Program-made: the position numbers and the translations under genes
Assembly: GCF_007858185.1 (NCBI RefSeq)
Contig: NZ_VFES01000031.1
Coordinates: 1-60,095 of the forward strand
DNA length: 60,095 nucleotides
Direction of reading: 5' to 3'
Origin: Pseudomonas grimontii
GTDB taxonomy: Bacteria > Pseudomonadota > Gammaproteobacteria > Pseudomonadales > Pseudomonadaceae
Notes under the pieces: model-generated
Database searches by the model: none
What the model was told of the DNA's origin: nothing
What the model saw: only the letters and a program-made list of their open reading frames with translations
Shown here: piece after piece, positions 34,546 to 42,139 of the stretch
Layout: every line of letters starts with the position of its first letter
Numbering within the stretch: position 1 is the first letter of the stretch

Positions 34546-35757
34546 ATGATGCGGTGGTTGCGGCAATCCGTCTTGAGTCTGCTGGTATTGATCTCCGCCA
34601 GCCTGTTTATCACCGCCCAAGCCGAGACTTCGCCCATCGGCGTGGCCCTCGACCAGCGGGTGATCGACCTCACCAACACCCTCGACGCCGACACCACCAC
34701 TCGCCTGAAAGACCAACTCGCCGCCCTTGAACAGCGCAAAGGCGCGCAGGTTGGCGTATTGCTGGTGCCGACCACCGGTGGCGCCAGCATCGAGGACTAC
34801 GCCAATCAACTGTTCCGCGCCTGGAAACTGGGGCGCAAGGACGTCAACGACGGCATCCTGCTGGTCGTGGCCAAGGACGACCGTAAGGTGCGCATCGAGG
34901 TGGGCTATGGCCTGGAAGGCACGGTGACCGACCTGCTGGCCCACCGCATCATTGAAGAACACATCACCCCGGCGTTTCGCCAGGGCGACTATGCCGGCGG
35001 TGTGGTCCAGGGGGTGAACGATCTGGTGCTGCTGGTGGACGGCGGTGACCTGCCGCAGGTGACAGGGCCGGGGGTTGCTCCCGAGGCCATCGCGGTGTTG
35101 CTGGCGTTTATCCTTGGCGCCATCGGCGGCGTGTTGATCGCCGCGCGCAAGCTGGGCTGGCGTGGAGCACTGATCGCCACGGCGGCCGTCACCGTGTTGC
35201 TGGTGGTGTTCGCCGGGGGCCGGGAATGGCCGATGTACCTGCTGGTATTGCCGCTGACCCTCCTGATTGGCGGCGCCACCTTCGGCGCATTGTGGCTGGC
35301 GCGCACCGCGTTCTACTGCGTGATAGGGCTGTTGGCCTACATCGTCGGGGTGGTGATAGCCAATCGGTTTGTGGAGGTCAGTTATATCCATTGGCTGGTG
35401 TGGCCGTTTGGCGGGGCGTTGGTGCTGGGCTTGTACCTCGGGTTGTTCTTCGTCATCAAAGCCTCCTGGAAAAAGAGCCCGCGCTTTTTCCTCCTGCGTG
35501 CGCTGGCGGTCATGGCCATCTACGTCGCTGCGGGGACACTGTTTGGGCACGGGTATCAGGGCTGGATCGTGGCGATTCCAGTGGCCTCCTTTGTGGCGTT
35601 TATCGTGTTTGTGCAGAGCATCGCCAGTGGAGGCTCGGGGTCGGGCGGTGGCTCCGGTTCGAGTTCCAGCGGGTCCAGTTCCAGCAGCAGTTCCGACAGC
35701 AGCTCCTCGGGGGGTGGTGGCTCCAGTGGTGGCGGCGGGGCGTCGGGGAGTTGGTAA
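34546..35757 (+). CDS. TPM-domain membrane protein with Gly/Ser tail (copy A)
   Basis: 403-residue envelope protein. A signal or first membrane helix (residues 5-25) is followed by a periplasmic TPM domain (about 30-165; ALDQRVIDLTNTLD, GILLVVAKDDRKVRIEVGYGLEG). Then come about six membrane helices (about 180-360) and a low-complexity tail rich in Ser and Gly ending GGGGASGSW. The domain order is that of YgcG-type proteins, whose tails are thought to be flexible. The next gene is a paralog 5 bp downstream. Function is unknown; TPM domains have been linked to photosystem repair in plants and to phosphatase-like activity. Confidence 0.82.
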   Translation: MMRWLRQSVLSLLVLISASLFITAQAETSPIGVALDQRVIDLTNTLDADTTTRLKDQLAALEQRKGAQVGVLLVPTTGGASIEDYANQLFRAWKLGRKDVNDGILLVVAKDDRKVRIEVGYGLEGTVTDLLAHRIIEEHITPAFRQGDYAGGVVQGVNDLVLLVDGGDLPQVTGPGVAPEAIAVLLAFILGAIGGVLIAARKLGWRGALIATAAVTVLLVVFAGGREWPMYLLVLPLTLLIGGATFGALWLARTAFYCVIGLLAYIVGVVIANRFVEVSYIHWLVWPFGGALVLGLYLGLFFVIKASWKKSPRFFLLRALAVMAIYVAAGTLFGHGYQGWIVAIPVASFVAFIVFVQSIASGGSGSGGGSGSSSSGSSSSSSSDSSSSGGGGSSGGGGASGSW

Positions 35758-35762
35758 ACAGG

Positions 35763-36971
35763 ATGCGGTCCTTGCAGCAATGGGTCCTGAGTCTGCTGGT
35801 GCTGGTGTGCGCCGGCCTGTTTGTCACTGCGCAGGCCGACACTTCGCCTATCGGCGTTGCCCTTGACCAGCGGGTGATCGACCTCACCCACACCCTCGAC
35901 GGCGCCACCATCACCCGCCTCACCGACCAACTCGCCGCCCTTGAGCAGCGCACAGGCTCGCAGGTCGCCGTATTGCTGGTGCCCACTACCGGCGACGCCA
36001 GCCTCGAGGACTACACCAACCAACTGTTCCGCGCCTGGAAACTGGGGCGTAAGGGCGTCAACGACGGCATCCTGCTGCTGGTGGCCAAGGAGGACCGCAA
36101 GGTGCGCATCGAAGTGGGCTACGGGCTGGAAGGCACCGTGACCGATTTGCTGGCCCACCTCATCATTGAAGAGCACATTCTCCCGGCGTTTCGAGAGGGC
36201 AACTATGTGGGCGGTGTTGCCCGGGGGGTGAATGATCTGATCACTCTGGTGGATGGCGGTGATCCGCTCAAGATCGCTGATCCGGGGCTGCCCCTTGGCG
36301 CCATTGCCGTGTTGCTGGCGTTTGTGATCGGCGCCGGCGGCGGCGTACTGATGGTTACCCGTAAGCTGCACTGGCGCCGCGCCTTGATTGCCACGGCGGT
36401 GCTCACGGGACTGGTCGTCGCTTTTGTCGGGGGTGGTGATTGGCCGGTCTATCTCCTGGTATTTCCGGCGAACATGCTGATCGGTGGCGCCGTTTTTGCT
36501 GCGCTGTGGCGTGTGCGCAGGGTGTTCTACTGCGCGTTGGTGCTGTTGATCTACATCGTCGCGGTGGCGATCGCGTACCTGTGCGTGGGTATCCATTTCA
36601 TGGAATGGACGGAGTGGATGGAGTGGTCGCTGGGCGCCCTGGTGACGTTGCTGATTTACTGGGCAGTATTCGACGCGATCAAGGAGTCCCGCAGAGATAG
36701 CCCGGAGTCGTTCTCCTTGCGTTTGTCGGTGTTGTTGGTGGTTTACCTGGCAGGGGCTGTGTTCACAGTGTTTGAGTACGTTGCCGGTGATTGGCCGTAC
36801 GTGATTTTCCTGATCCCGTTTCCTGCAGTCCTTATCTTTGACAAGCCCCGCGGCGGTCGTCGTTCGAGGTCACTCCGCGGGTCCGGTTCGAGCTCCGGCA
36901 GCTCTTCCGGCAGCCGTTCTTCCGGGGGCGGTGGCTCCAGTGGCGGTGGCGGGGCGTCGGGGAGTTGGTAA
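35763..36971 (+). CDS. TPM-domain membrane protein with Gly/Ser tail (copy B)
   Basis: 402-residue paralog of the preceding protein with the same layout: signal helix, TPM domain (about 28-165), six membrane helices and a Gly/Ser tail ending in the same GGGGASGSW. Identity is very high in the TPM domain and the last 15 residues and lower in the membrane part. Starts 5 bp after copy A stops; its ribosome binding site must lie in the tail codons of copy A. A local tandem duplication is the simplest explanation, with the two proteins perhaps forming a hetero-oligomer. Confidence 0.82.
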   Translation: MRSLQQWVLSLLVLVCAGLFVTAQADTSPIGVALDQRVIDLTHTLDGATITRLTDQLAALEQRTGSQVAVLLVPTTGDASLEDYTNQLFRAWKLGRKGVNDGILLLVAKEDRKVRIEVGYGLEGTVTDLLAHLIIEEHILPAFREGNYVGGVARGVNDLITLVDGGDPLKIADPGLPLGAIAVLLAFVIGAGGGVLMVTRKLHWRRALIATAVLTGLVVAFVGGGDWPVYLLVFPANMLIGGAVFAALWRVRRVFYCALVLLIYIVAVAIAYLCVGIHFMEWTEWMEWSLGALVTLLIYWAVFDAIKESRRDSPESFSLRLSVLLVVYLAGAVFTVFEYVAGDWPYVIFLIPFPAVLIFDKPRGGRRSRSLRGSGSSSGSSSGSRSSGGGGSSGGGGASGSW

Positions 36972-37040
36972 CCAATGGCTGACATTATTCCCACCAGGGC
37001 GAGACCCATGGCAATCGGCTATTTGGCAACCCCCTGAACG

Positions 37041-37469
37041 TTACAGCCGCTTGGACAGAAACACGCGACTGCTGCCTGCCGGTTCACAAGGGACCTCCCC
37101 AAACCGCACCCATCCATGCTTTTCATAAAACCTCGGGGCCTGAAAACTGAGGGTATAGAGCACCGCGTTCGTGCAGCCGCGACGCCGGGCTTCGTGCTCA
37201 AAGGCTTGCAGCAACCGGCTGCCGAGGCCTGTACCGCGCAGAGTCTCGGGTAGGTGGAACAGGTCGAGAAAGGCCGTGCCCAGGGTGGTTTTGCCGGTGA
37301 TGCCGCCGAGGACTTGCCGCGTGGTGGGATCCTTGATCAACACCGACAGTGGCTGACGATCGTTGAAGCCCGTGATGGCTTCATTGAACGCGGCAAGACC
37401 GCTGCCGAGAAGGTGTTCGGCGTCGGAGGCGGCTTGGGCGCTGATTTCAATGAGGGGTGCAGTCATCAC
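37041..37469 (-). CDS. GNAT family N-acetyltransferase
   Basis: 142-residue acetyltransferase. The acetyl-CoA binding motif A is LPETLRGTGLGSRLLQAFEHEARRRG (R-G-x-G-x-G/S pattern, about residues 74-98), and motif B is TLSFQAPRFYEKHGWVRFG. ATG codons at 37469 and 37466 are both possible. It is convergent with the TPM pair and 15 bp downstream of a small gene on the same strand. Substrate unknown. Confidence 0.85.
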   Translation of the reverse strand: MMTAPLIEISAQAASDAEHLLGSGLAAFNEAITGFNDRQPLSVLIKDPTTRQVLGGITGKTTLGTAFLDLFHLPETLRGTGLGSRLLQAFEHEARRRGCTNAVLYTLSFQAPRFYEKHGWVRFGEVPCEPAGSSRVFLSKRL

Positions 37470-37484
37470 GGCTTCCAGGTGGTA

Positions 37485-37748
37485 TTAGTTGCGTGGCCAT
37501 CCGCCCATGTTATCGGGCCTGGCTTCGAAGTCTATCGCCTCGCGATACGAATCACCGAGGTTGGCGTATCGACCGTTACCGGCGGCCTGGGTGGGTTGCC
37601 AGCTTTGGGTGTTGGGATCGAATACTTCGGCATCATCCCCGGCTGTTTGATCCAGGGGATTGTGCCTTGGCTTGTCGTTATCAAAACCGCCTATTTCCCC
37701 CGCCGGGGACATCGCTGCGTAGGGGTTAAAACTATTGATTGGAGACAT
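37485..37748 (-). CDS. Small Asn/Pro-rich hypothetical protein, 87 aa
   Basis: Short hydrophilic protein with little predicted secondary structure (MSPINSFNPYAAMSPAGEIGG, then HNPLDQTAGDDAEVF). No cysteine, no signal peptide. AGAGAGG 7 nt before the ATG supports this start; the longer frame is Arg/Cys-rich and unlikely. Composition resembles type III effectors and harpin-like or disordered secreted proteins, but I cannot assign it. The upstream gap 37749-38070 (322 bp) holds no recognisable feature beyond a possible promoter. Confidence 0.6.
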   Translation of the reverse strand: MSPINSFNPYAAMSPAGEIGGFDNDKPRHNPLDQTAGDDAEVFDPNTQSWQPTQAAGNGRYANLGDSYREAIDFEARPDNMGGWPRN

Positions 37749-38070
37749 CACTGAACCTCTCTGAGTGCGTAAGAAAAAGACCAACAGAACCCGCCTTGGC
37801 GAGTTGCATCGCAGGCTACAGAAGCCGGAATGGCCGTTCAATCAGGCGGTTTTAGACGGGTGTAACGGTTTAAAACTGTGGTGGCAGAGATTCAGCGACT
37901 GGCGGTTTTGGCTATCGGCAGTGTCTTGAAAAACGGTGCGTAGTGCGAGGTCTGGCGTCAGATATTGGCGCCGGTCCCCAGGTTTTTAAACCTTGTCATT
38001 CATTTATGTGCGTAATGACTCTTTGCGCCTACACAACGCGATACAACAGGCGTGTTGTTAATGTGCCGCG

Positions 38071-38562
38071 TTAAAGAGCCATCACCATCTCATGCCAGGC
38101 CATGCCGCCATGATCCGAGGGTGAAGGACGCACATAGGTGTAGCCCATGCGCGCGTACAACGGCACATGCTGTTCCTTGCACATCAGGTGAATCGTGCGC
38201 TTGCCCATCGCGCGCATGCGCTGCACGAACTCGATCATCAGCACCTTGGAATACCCCTTGCCCTGATGCGCCGGGTCGACCACCACCGACATGATCACCA
38301 CATTCGGCGCCTCGGCCGAATGCCCCACCAGTTCCTTGAACGCCTCGTCCGACATCACCACTTCATGGGCGCAGCCACCATTGATAAACCCCACCACCTC
38401 GCCCTCGGCTTCCAGGATCAGGAAGCCTTGCGGGTATAGCGCAATGCGTGTGGCGATCTTTTCCAGGGTCGCGGCTTCGTCGCCTTCATAGGCAGTGATT
38501 TCTATCTCGAAGCAACGAGCGGCGTCGGCGGGGAGGGCGTTGCGCAGGGTGAGGGCGGGCAT
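38071..38562 (-). CDS. GNAT family N-acetyltransferase (AANAT-like)
   Basis: 163-residue acetyltransferase. Motif A is VVVDPAHQGKGYSKVLMIEFVQRM (Q-G-x-G-Y, near residue 100), motif B is YARMGYTYVRPSPSDHGG. The N-terminal region ITAYEGDEAATLEKIATRIALYPQGFLI fits the arylalkylamine acetyltransferase-like group. The start at 38562 gives a standard length; 17 additional upstream residues would be hydrophobic and unlikely. Substrate is unknown, probably an aromatic or alkyl amine. Confidence 0.85.
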   Translation of the reverse strand: MPALTLRNALPADAARCFEIEITAYEGDEAATLEKIATRIALYPQGFLILEAEGEVVGFINGGCAHEVVMSDEAFKELVGHSAEAPNVVIMSVVVDPAHQGKGYSKVLMIEFVQRMRAMGKRTIHLMCKEQHVPLYARMGYTYVRPSPSDHGGMAWHEMVMAL

Positions 38563-38594
38563 GCGGGTTCCTGGAGCTGTGAACGAAAGAACGC

Positions 38595-38807
38595 ATGATA
38601 GATACAAAACCACCCTGTGGCACGGTCTACAGGCATGCCCTGGTTATCTACGGGGTGGTAGAGGCGACGAGCTTGAAAAACGGCTCGTTCGTCAAGGCCT
38701 CGGTCTGGGCGGCCGAACCCTCGTGGGAGCCGTCGAGCTTTCGCGCGGCGATGGCGGCGGTACAGACGCTATCAAGTCCTTGTCTTGCTCAAATGACAGA
38801 TCCCTGA
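38595..38807 (+). CDS. Possible small protein, 70 aa
   Basis: A short open frame in the 318-bp gap 38563-38880. Its third codon positions are rich in G and C as in neighbouring genes, its composition is ordinary (YRHALVIYGVVEATSLKNG, then SFRAAMAAVQTL), and it ends 6 bp before a terminator hairpin. The ribosome binding site is weak (GAAAG). No family recognised; it may be a remnant. Confidence 0.35.
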   Translation: MIDTKPPCGTVYRHALVIYGVVEATSLKNGSFVKASVWAAEPSWEPSSFRAAMAAVQTLSSPCLAQMTDP

Positions 38808-38813
38808 AACCAG

Positions 38814-38838
38814 AAAACCCGCCAAGGCGGGTTTCTTT
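38814..38838. terminator. Bidirectional terminator hairpin
   Basis: AAAACCCGCC-AAG-GCGGGTTTCTTT. It serves the minus-strand gene ending at 38881 and could also serve the small plus-strand frame ending at 38807. Confidence 0.75.
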
Positions 38839-38880
38839 ACAGTTAAATCGACGGCCCGAATCAGTGGGGCATCCACCCCA

Positions 38881-39276
38881 TCATTCTGTCGGGCTTACAT
38901 CGACAATCCGGGCTTTACGCAGTGCTTCGTCGATCTGTTTACCGAAATTGTTCACGTTTTCGAGCCTTACAGGGCTGAATGTGTCATCGGGACAGTCTGG
39001 GTGAAACTTGATGCTGACCGGCCACACCCTTTGTGGCGGGGTGGTGTAGTCAGCAACATGAGGCGAACCAACGCTCACACTGGCGTCGGATATTCCGTTC
39101 TGCTTGGCCAGTTCATGAAAGAGCTCCGTCGTTGCAGACATATTGTCATCGGTGACAATGACTCGGATGACGTCTCGGTCCGGCATGCCTGGCGCAGGGG
39201 GCATACGCAACGCTTCAGGCGCTTCCGGCCGTGTCGGCGGGGTGTGGAAGGAAGGAGGGGGTTGAATACCTTGCAT
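38881..39276 (-). CDS. Hypothetical protein, 131 aa, Pro-rich N-terminus
   Basis: Unknown soluble protein. The first 35 residues are Pro-rich and probably disordered (MQGIQPPPSFHTPPTRPEAPE). The rest has alternating strands and helices, with VIRVIVTDDNMSATTELFHELAKQNG and NVNNFGKQIDEALRKARIVDV. The ATG at 39276 follows AGGTAA. It is flanked by two near-identical terminators, so it is transcribed alone. The 5' region carries a small hairpin (CCTGG-CAT-CCAGG at 39346-39358). Confidence 0.6.
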   Translation of the reverse strand: MQGIQPPPSFHTPPTRPEAPEALRMPPAPGMPDRDVIRVIVTDDNMSATTELFHELAKQNGISDASVSVGSPHVADYTTPPQRVWPVSIKFHPDCPDDTFSPVRLENVNNFGKQIDEALRKARIVDVSPTE

Positions 39277-39421
39277 GGTAATTACCTGTAAGTTTGAGGG
39301 TTGGATGGATCGCTTCACTGAGTGGCCGATTCAACGTGCAAGGTTCCTGGCATCCAGGGCGCTGAGTGAATGGAAATGTTGCCGGTATTACCCCCGTTTG
39401 GGTGTAGGCCTCAAAAACCAG

Positions 39422-39444
39422 AAAACCCGCCAAGGCGGGGTTTC
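39422..39444. terminator. Terminator hairpin
   Basis: AAAACCCGCC-AAG-GCGGGGTTT, nearly the same sequence as the hairpin at 38814-38838. On the minus strand it follows the 39463-39756 gene. Confidence 0.7.
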
Positions 39445-39462
39445 CTCACCGCTCAAATCACA

Positions 39463-39756
39463 TCAACTCACCGCAGGCGCACCAAGGCCTCGACGCTCGA
39501 TCACCGTAAACACATCCGCCACATCCTGGACCATGATCCGGGCGGTATTGGCGACGGTGTTGATGTCGTGCTCGGCATAGTCGGACACGTTGGAACAGGC
39601 CATCAGGTGCAGGTAGGCGAGGGCGGCGTTGAGACGCTCACTGGCGCAGGCATGCAGCTCGCTGAGTGGGGCGTCGCTGTCGATCAGCAGCACGGGGTAG
39701 TCGGTTGCGGTTTGGGACATGGGGGTGAAGCGGCGGGGCGGGTGTTGAGTTGTCAT
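39463..39756 (-). CDS. Small protein, DUF3077-like, 97 aa
   Basis: Small helical protein of unknown function. After an Arg/Pro-rich start it reads PVLLIDSDAPLSELHACASERL and continues in two helices (LNAALAYLHLMACSNV and INTVANTARIMVQDVADVFTVIE). It resembles the 10184-10423 product in size and in the LLV/LLI strand followed by a helix beginning LS. A start at the second Met (12 residues later) is possible. It is preceded by leader RNA copy 2 with its own good promoter and followed by a terminator, so it is a single-gene unit. Confidence 0.65.
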   Translation of the reverse strand: MTTQHPPRRFTPMSQTATDYPVLLIDSDAPLSELHACASERLNAALAYLHLMACSNVSDYAEHDINTVANTARIMVQDVADVFTVIERRGLGAPAVS

Positions 39757-39758
39757 AA

Positions 39759-39957
39759 GGTTCGATTCTATTTTGGCTAAAAAGAACTGCCACCTTGCTG
39801 CTGCGAAACAGATTGGGTGGCAACTGTGCGCGGGTTCGCAGACCAGGAAGAATCACACCCGGCAGACCCGAAGGTCTCCCACGCACAGCCGCCATAAAGC
39901 GAGACGCAGGCGTACTCCGCCTGAGGGTCTGATGACTGTGCAGGTTGATTCTATTTT
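39759..39957. repeat. Direct repeat flanking leader copy 2
   Basis: GGTTCGATTCTATTTT at 39759-39774 and GGTTGATTCTATTTT at 39943-39957 are direct repeats differing by one inserted base and bracket about 170 bp containing the structured leader. Such flanks may mark insertion of the element or a regulatory site present twice. Confidence 0.55.
39819..39923 (-). ncRNA. Structured leader RNA, copy 2
   Basis: Read on the minus strand, 39878-39893 pairs with 39819-39834 over 16 positions, three as G-U, and encloses AGACC-UUCG-GGUCU (39864-39877). An upstream hairpin CAGGCG-GAGUA-CGCCUG is at 39907-39923. The stem ends 62 nt before the start codon at 39756. Shape and spacing match copy 1 at 10480-10590. 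The rest of the 407-bp gap 39757-40163 holds the promoter and a REP half near 40088-40112. Confidence 0.7.
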
Positions 39958-40004
39958 GTAGGGCTGCGAAACCCTGCCGCCGACCAAAGCCGGCGACGGG
40001 GCGA

Positions 40005-40033
40005 ACTATAAAGTGCCGCCAGCCGAGGTGCAA
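40005..40033 (-). promoter_or_regulatory. Sigma-70-type promoter of leader copy 2
   Basis: On the minus strand TTGCAC (40028-40033) and TATAGT (40005-40010) are separated by exactly 17 bp. Transcription would start near 39998 and give a leader of about 240 nt that includes the whole structured element. Confidence 0.65.
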
Positions 40034-40163
40034 CCGACTAGCCGAACGACGGCATCGGCCTAAGGGCTTGATAAGATTAAACTGCCAAAGCGGGAGCAAG
40101 CTCCCTCACCTCCGTTATTCATTCACCCGAGCGGGCCATGAAAACGCATGAAGGAACGACCCC

Positions 40164-40634
40164 ATGCTGGAAATAAAACGCGCCACCCCCACCGACGCCA
40201 ACGCCGCTTTTGACATCCGCCGCGAAGCCATCCGCAGCCAATGCATCGGCGCCTACACCGTCGAACAAATGGCGCTCTGGACCCGCGGCAAGGCCGAGGA
40301 CGGCTACAGCGCGCTGATGGAAAAATCGTTCTACCTGGGTTGCTTGAACGGTGAACCGGTGGCCACCGGCATGCTCGACCCGGCCAACAACGAAGTCGGC
40401 GCGCTGTTCGTGTTGCCCGCATTCACCGGGCGCGGGTATGGCAAGGCGATGCTGGAGCACCTAGAGCATGTCGCACGGGAACTGGCGATTGAAGAGGTGG
40501 TGCTGGACGCGACGTTGAATGCTGCGAGTTTTTATCGCGCGTGTGGCTACGTGGGCGATGAGCAGGCGATTTACCACTCGCCGTCGGGGTTGCAGTTGGC
40601 GTGTATTCCGATGAAAAAACACCTGCATCAGTGA
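40164..40634 (+). CDS. GNAT family N-acetyltransferase
   Basis: 156-residue acetyltransferase. Motif A is FVLPAFTGRGYGKAMLEHLEHVAREL (G-R-G-Y-G, near residue 92), motif B is NAASFYRACGYVGDEQ. Its N-terminus IKRATPTDANAAFDIRREAI is the usual first strand and helix. It overlaps the convergent HIT-family gene by 7 bp. Substrate unknown. Confidence 0.85.
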   Translation: MLEIKRATPTDANAAFDIRREAIRSQCIGAYTVEQMALWTRGKAEDGYSALMEKSFYLGCLNGEPVATGMLDPANNEVGALFVLPAFTGRGYGKAMLEHLEHVARELAIEEVVLDATLNAASFYRACGYVGDEQAIYHSPSGLQLACIPMKKHLHQ

Positions 40635-41113
40635 CGCAAATGCGCGCGCAAGTTCCCGATAACCTGCGCTACTGAAGGCCCGTGGATCACCGGCGGCATC
40701 AGGCTCTCGCCAAACTCCCGCCACACAAACAGGGTCAGTTCCGCGCCATCGGTGAGCGTTTTTGCCAGGTCCTGCGAACCCAAACCCTGCAACCGCCGAT
40801 AACGCTCATCCCGCCAGAATGCATCCTCCACCCAGTCATACACCGGGATGAAATGAAAGTGCAGCGGGAACCCCGGCATATGCCCATAGCGGCTGATATA
40901 CAACCACTTGGGCTTGAGGTGTGCTTCCATGACCCGCTGGGTTTTCGCCAGCAGTCCACCCAATTCGGCCAACGCCGCCTCCGGCATATCGGCGAGGGAA
41001 TCAATTGGCGCCTTGGCGCCCAGCATCAGGTAACCCGGCAGCTTCGAAGCCAGGTGATGGTTGAGCAGCCAGTGCTCGGTCTCAAAGAGGATGTAGGCGG
41101 GGTCGATCTGCAT
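40628..41113 (-). CDS. HIT-family hydrolase
   Basis: 161-residue member of the histidine-triad superfamily. The triad-like motif is FPLHFHFIPVYDW near residues 85-97. N-terminal strands YILFETEHWLLNHH and PGYLMLGAKAPIDSLADMPEAAL follow the HIT order. The ATG at 41113 yields the normal length; the longer frame is not protein-like. HIT proteins hydrolyse nucleoside phosphoramidates or dinucleotides; the substrate here is not known. Confidence 0.78.
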   Translation of the reverse strand: MQIDPAYILFETEHWLLNHHLASKLPGYLMLGAKAPIDSLADMPEAALAELGGLLAKTQRVMEAHLKPKWLYISRYGHMPGFPLHFHFIPVYDWVEDAFWRDERYRRLQGLGSQDLAKTLTDGAELTLFVWREFGESLMPPVIHGPSVAQVIGNLRAHLRH

Positions 41114-41253
41114 CAGCACGCGTCCTTGGGAGCAAGGTCGGCAGGATAACAAGCGCGCTCGCCTGTATCCCACAAAACCACGCGATCTGTGTCTATCGTG
41201 CGCGCCGTCAGGTGGATAGCCTCCAGCCACGTTAACTGACAACCGAGCACACC

Positions 41254-41583
41254 ATGGAACTCACCGCTGTCCCGTTTGGCATCACCGACTGGTCCACCGT
41301 CGAACCCGAGCTTCACCCCGGCGTGACCGGCAGTGCCTCATGGCGCACCTGCCACTTCGGCACCACCCGCGTGCGCAGGGTCGATTACAGTCCCGGCTAC
41401 CTGGCCGATCACTGGTGCACGCGCGGGCATGTGCTGCTGTGCCTGGAAGGCGAGCTGCACACGGAGCTGGAAGACGGCCGCCAGTTCACGCTGACGGCCG
41501 GGATGAGTTACCAGGTGGGCAATGACATGGAGGCGCATCGTTCCTCGACGAGTGTCGGGGCGAAGCTGTTTATCGTGGATTGA
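41254..41583 (+). CDS. DHCW-motif-type cupin protein, 109 aa
   Basis: Single-domain cupin. The ADHWCTRGHVLLCLEGELHTELEDG segment (about 50-74) holds the first cupin motif with His and Cys as likely metal ligands, and SYQVGNDMEAHRSS holds the second. It matches small cupins that NCBI calls DHCW-motif proteins. Function is unknown; such cupins often bind metals or small polar ligands. It stands alone and is followed by a perfect palindrome shared with the convergent copper operon. Confidence 0.75.
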   Translation: MELTAVPFGITDWSTVEPELHPGVTGSASWRTCHFGTTRVRRVDYSPGYLADHWCTRGHVLLCLEGELHTELEDGRQFTLTAGMSYQVGNDMEAHRSSTSVGAKLFIVD

Positions 41584-41592
41584 AGAGTGATC

Positions 41593-41619
41593 TTTGTGGC
41601 GAGCCCGCTCGCCACAAAA
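41593..41619. terminator. Perfect palindrome between convergent genes
   Basis: TTTGTGGCGAGC followed by GCTCGCCACAAAAA is a REP-type palindrome with 12-bp arms and an A/T-rich flank, able to end transcription from both sides. Confidence 0.55.
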
Positions 41620-41671
41620 ACAGAAACAGGAACAGCCACAGAAACAGGCACAACCACACAAATCCTGTGCA

Positions 41672-42139
41672 TCAATGCATCTTGCTATGGTCCATGCCAT
41701 CCAGCCCACGCGCCTTGGCCTGAACCTCAACGGTCTGCTTCTCGCCCTTGGCGTCCTGCACCGTCAGGGTCAGCGGCACCTGGTCACCTTCCTTGATCTG
41801 GCCGGTCAGGCCCATCAGCATCACGTGGTAACCGCCGGGGTCGAGCTTGACCGCCTTGCCCGCCGGCAGGGCCACCGAGTCCACCGGGCCCATGCGCATC
41901 ACGTCGTCCTTCATGCTCATCTCATGGATCTGCACGTCTTTGGCCACCGGCGAGGCCACGCTGAGCAGCTTGCTGTCGCTGTCGGCGGTCACGGTCATGA
42001 ACGCGCCGCTGGACGGTTGGCCCGGCACCGAGGCGCGTACCCAGGCGTCGGTCACTTGCACCTGGGCGCTGGCGTGGGCGGCGAGGCCCAGCAGGGACAG
42101 GCCGATCAGGGTGCGTTTGAGGTGTTGAACGGCAGTCAT
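41672..42139 (-). CDS. PCuAC-type periplasmic copper chaperone
   Basis: 155-residue exported protein with a Sec signal ending in AHASAQ near residue 25. It carries the PCuA(C) Cu(I) motif: H-E-M near residue 73, M in DVMRM and H-x-M in YHVMLM. An additional Met/His-rich end (DGMDHSKMH) may extend binding. PCuAC delivers Cu(I) to the CuA or CuB centre of cytochrome oxidases together with Sco. The start codon overlaps the stop of the Sco gene (TAATG), so the pair is one operon. Confidence 0.9.
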   Translation of the reverse strand: MTAVQHLKRTLIGLSLLGLAAHASAQVQVTDAWVRASVPGQPSSGAFMTVTADSDSKLLSVASPVAKDVQIHEMSMKDDVMRMGPVDSVALPAGKAVKLDPGGYHVMLMGLTGQIKEGDQVPLTLTVQDAKGEKQTVEVQAKARGLDGMDHSKMH

